A stretch of 64,000 bases of DNA, from assembly GCF_037176765.1 (NCBI RefSeq), contig NC_090023.1, positions 142,959,366-143,023,365 of the forward strand, read 5' to 3'. Positions 61,448-64,000 of this stretch are shown here, one piece after another. Both the position numbers and the translations under genes were made by a program. Position 1 is the stretch's first letter. Each line of letters begins with the position of its first letter. This stretch comes from Anolis sagrei. Taxonomy: Eukaryota > Chordata > Lepidosauria > Squamata > Anolidae. Under the pieces are notes generated by a model. The model was not told the origin of the DNA. It did not search any database and was given only the letters and a program-made list of their open reading frames with translations.

Positions 61448-62335
61448 ATATCCAACCTCCTGCCATAAGGGAAAAGCACAATCAAGGCACTCCTGTCAGA
61501 TGGCCAGTCAGCCTTTGCAGGCTGAACATCGTGTTGTTCTCGCTGCTGCTTTGGCAGAAGAGGAAGGAGAGGAAGAGGAGGACAGTGGGTCCCTTGTGTG
61601 TGCCAAGAGACCCAAAGGGAAGTATTGTTTGGTATTTCCTCCTAGGCAGGGGATGTAAGGCCACTGTTTCAGAGAAATAATCACAGATCATTGGCCAGAG
61701 GATTTTCCATACATCACCCACTGTGTCCCACAGCCAAGGGCCCACATGGCGCAGGCAGGTATTCTGTTGGAGATGTAATTTAGATGCACTTTTGTTAGTA
61801 AGAACATCTATACAGCACTGAGTTTGGGAATTTTAGCTTAATATCAATATTTGATCACTGTAAGAACAATGGTCATAAAATGTATTACTGACCTGACACA
61901 AACTGAATGTTTTAGACACAGTCAGAAACTGAGAAATCTTTACTTCTTAAAGAAGTCCTTCAACTTGATATTCTTTTAAAAAATCGATTAGGTAGTTATT
62001 GGATAAATAAAATATGTGATTGTTCAGCACATAAACACCCTTTGTTAAATGTGTCCATCGATAGACAATTCATATAAATGATACTAACTATCATCAAAGG
62101 CATAATAACACCTTTATTGATAAAATAAATCTTGAAAAGACAGATCAAATGGGCGCCAGCTAACCATGCATGACATTAACAGGAATTAGCCTGAAAGGCA
62201 GGCACATGGGCTCCACTGCAGTCAGAAAACATCAGATAGGATATTTTTGATCAGGACCTTGAACATCTGAATAAAAGAAATACTACTGAGCTCTAAAATT
62301 ACTTTATCATTTCATAATTTTGTATGTATATGTTG
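61448..62335. other. intergenic, nothing recognised
   Basis: A Glu-rich open frame at 61437-61680 lacks any supporting evidence. No feature recognised. Confidence 0.5.
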
Positions 62336-62337
62336 CT

Positions 62338-62517
62338 ATGGGAGCCAAGGTAGTGTAGTGCTTTAACTGTTGGACTAGAATATGGGAGATCGGGGTTCAA
62401 ATCCATACTTAGCCATGGCAATTCATTGGGTGACCTAGGATAAGTCACACTCTCTCAGCCCCAGAGTACAAATAGAGGAAGTAATACTTAATATCCTTCC
62501 ATCTTAGGGTTAAAGCC
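62338..62517 (+). mobile_element. tRNA-derived MIR-like SINE
   Basis: GGGAGCCAAGGTAGTGTAGTG (A box type), GGGGTTCAAATCCATAC (B box type), GCCATGGCAATTCATTGGG, GACCTAGGATAAGTCACACTC. Same plan as 9765-9920. Confidence 0.65.
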
Positions 62518-62742
62518 TTGTGCCAGCTGAACTGTTGATTGAAAGTTGTCAGGTTTGAATCCGAGGAGGGTGGTGAGCTCCTGTTTGTCAGCTACAGCTT
62601 CCAATGCAGGGACATGAGAGAAGCCTTCCACAGGATGATAAAACATCCAGGCCTCCCTTGGGCAATGTTCTTGCAGACAGCCAATTCTGTCACACCAGAA
62701 GTGACTTGCAGGTTCTCAAGTCACTCCTGACATGAAAAAAAA
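62518..62742 (+). mobile_element. ACA-type tRNA SINE
   Basis: GTCAGGTTTGAATCCGAGG, AGGGACATGAGAGAAGCC, ATAAAACATCCAGGCC, CACACCAGAAGTGACTTGC, ending CTGACATG and poly-A. Confidence 0.8.
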
Positions 62743-62836
62743 TTCTAAATATTGCCAGTAAAGTTTAGTAAACTTTACTAAACAAAATCTTCTCCACGTT
62801 TTGACCACTGCCTCTATGTATTTTCAGCCAGCTATC

Positions 62837-63030
62837 GGAGTCCCTGGTGGCACAGTGGGTTAAAGTGCTGAGCTGCTGAACTTGTTGGCCGAAAGATTGC
62901 AGGTTCGAATCCGCGGAGTGGCATTTGCTCCTGCTGTTAGCCCCAGCTTCTGCCAACCTAGCAGTTCGAAAAAATGCAAATGTGAGTAGGTACCACTCCG
63001 GTGGGAAGGTAATGGCACTTCATGCAGTCA
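62837..63030 (+). mobile_element. Sauria-type SINE, 3'-truncated
   Basis: GGAGTCCCTGGTGGCACAGTG, GGTTCGAATCCGCGG, GCAAATGTGAGTAGG, ends at CATGCAGTCATAG without the Bov-B-like tail. Confidence 0.86.
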
Positions 63031-63089
63031 TAGGCAAACATTCAATGCCTTTACAACCATTTACAATGAGTCACACAAACACAAAGGCA

Positions 63090-63414
63090 GAGGCTTCTCC
63101 TTTCATTTCCGGCTTCTGGAGGTGATGCTCATCTCTGGCTCTGGGGAGGTGCTTTCCTCCATTTTTCAAGCTGAGGAGCCTGCATTGTCATCTCCTGATT
63201 GTGTGGCTGGCAAGATTGCTTGGAAGGTCTCTTTGCTTATCCCACTGAAGCAGTACTTATTTACTCACATTTTTATGTTTTCGAACTGCTAGGTTGGCGG
63301 GGACTGGAACTGACAGATGGGAGCTCACCCCTTCTCATGGATCGAACTGCCAGCCTTCAGGTCAGCAGTTCAGCAGCACAAGGGTTTAACCCATCGCGCC
63401 ACTATGGCTCCTGC
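63090..63414 (-). mobile_element. Sauria-type SINE, diverged
   Basis: The minus strand starts GGAGCCATAGTGGCGCGATG. The + strand shows GAACTGCTAGGTTGGCGGGG and AAGGGTTTAACCCATCGCG. Older than its neighbour and in opposite orientation. Confidence 0.75.
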
Positions 63415-63559
63415 ATTAAAACCGATGAGGGGCAGAGGCAGAAGTGCAATTACAGTGTAGCTGACTGGTTTTGGTTTTGGGTCTGTGTTTTATTTTGGTT
63501 ATATTACTGCTTTTTTCAGTCTAACAATAGCTTTTCAGAAATTTCATGTTAGTTAAAAT

Positions 63560-64000
63560 TGGAACAGCAGATCAATAATGTTTTTCCTTCTTTTTTATAA
63601 TTAATTATTTTTATTCCAAAACATTGAAAATATAATACAACTGTCTCATCACATCTTCTATTCCCAGATTAGTACTCCTCCCCCTCAACCCTCCCATTGA
63701 TTACATAGCATTGTCAATTCTATTACTTCTACATTATTCTAATTTTATCTGTTACATATAACAATTGCAATGTGCTTATTAATTGCTTAACCACAATATT
63801 TCTTGGATGTTTGGTGGTTTAGATTTGCCATTGCTTTTACACATGAAGCTCATAATGGCTCCAAAGTTTTATCAAATAGATCTTTCAATTTTCCTAATTT
63901 TGCAAATCCTAATGTATAGGTTACCTTTTCTGATACAGCTATTGCCCATAACCTGTTTAACCAATTCTTTATTGACAGATTCTCTAACTTTTTCCAGGTT
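63560..64000 (-). mobile_element. L1-type ORF2 C-terminus and 3' UTR, runs off the window
   Basis: The minus strand, read from the window edge, gives TWKKLENLSIKNWLNRLWAI then AVSEKVTYTLGFAKL and LFDKTLEPL followed by stops. This resembles the C-terminal tail of vertebrate L1-like ORF2. The 3' side is AT-rich UTR. Confidence 0.6.

Noticed and set aside
61437-61680. Glu-rich short frames
   Set aside because: They overlap a SPIN-type end and lack homology.
1-64000. LTR retroelements or endogenous retroviruses
   Set aside because: I looked for LTR pairs, primer-binding sites and gag/pol/env motifs and saw none that could be supported.

Overview
This is vertebrate nuclear DNA: spliced genes, CpG-island promoters, and a heavy load of LINEs, tRNA-derived SINEs and DNA-transposon relics. 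The repeat set (Sauria-type SINEs with Bov-B-like tails, a Bov-B LINE with a long open frame, CR1 and L2 ends, SPIN-like and other hAT MITEs, a Helitron) points to a squamate reptile, most likely an iguanian lizard close to Anolis. The species is inferred from the repeats, not proven.

Two host genes can be read, both on the + strand. SLBP, the histone mRNA stem-loop binding protein, has eight coding exons from 2428 to 16069, all with consistent phases and GT/AG borders, giving a 263-residue protein. FAM53A has four coding exons from 35610 to 41377, giving a 419-residue nuclear protein. The two genes are also neighbours in the same orientation at human 4p16.3, so this is a conserved block. SLBP starts in a CpG island (about 1975-2690) that holds three exact E2F-type sites, fitting an S-phase gene. 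A second CpG-rich island (about 26180-26720) is the best candidate for the FAM53A promoter.

Layout: 1-1970 repeats, ending in hAT-like MITEs that abut the SLBP island; 1975-16870 SLBP, with introns full of MITEs, L2, CR1, SINE and L1 relics; 17330-35460 intergenic and probable FAM53A 5' region, holding the Bov-B copy, its Helitron insertion, a SPIN-like hAT, an interrupted LINE and a CR1 cut by another LINE; 35461-41610 FAM53A; 41610-64000 no recognisable gene, with CR1/L2, a 355-bp pentanucleotide array, an AT-rich inverted repeat, nested hAT/SINE copies and, at the right edge, an L1-type ORF2 end.

The most striking structure is at 17332-21710. A minus-strand Bov-B LINE is split by a 1,779-bp insertion with every end feature of a Helitron: TC start, hairpin plus CTAG end, A|T target and no target duplication. 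Removing it leaves the Bov-B reading frame continuous. The Helitron carries a second copy of its terminal hairpin, a GC-rich minisatellite and five ~127-bp tandem units.
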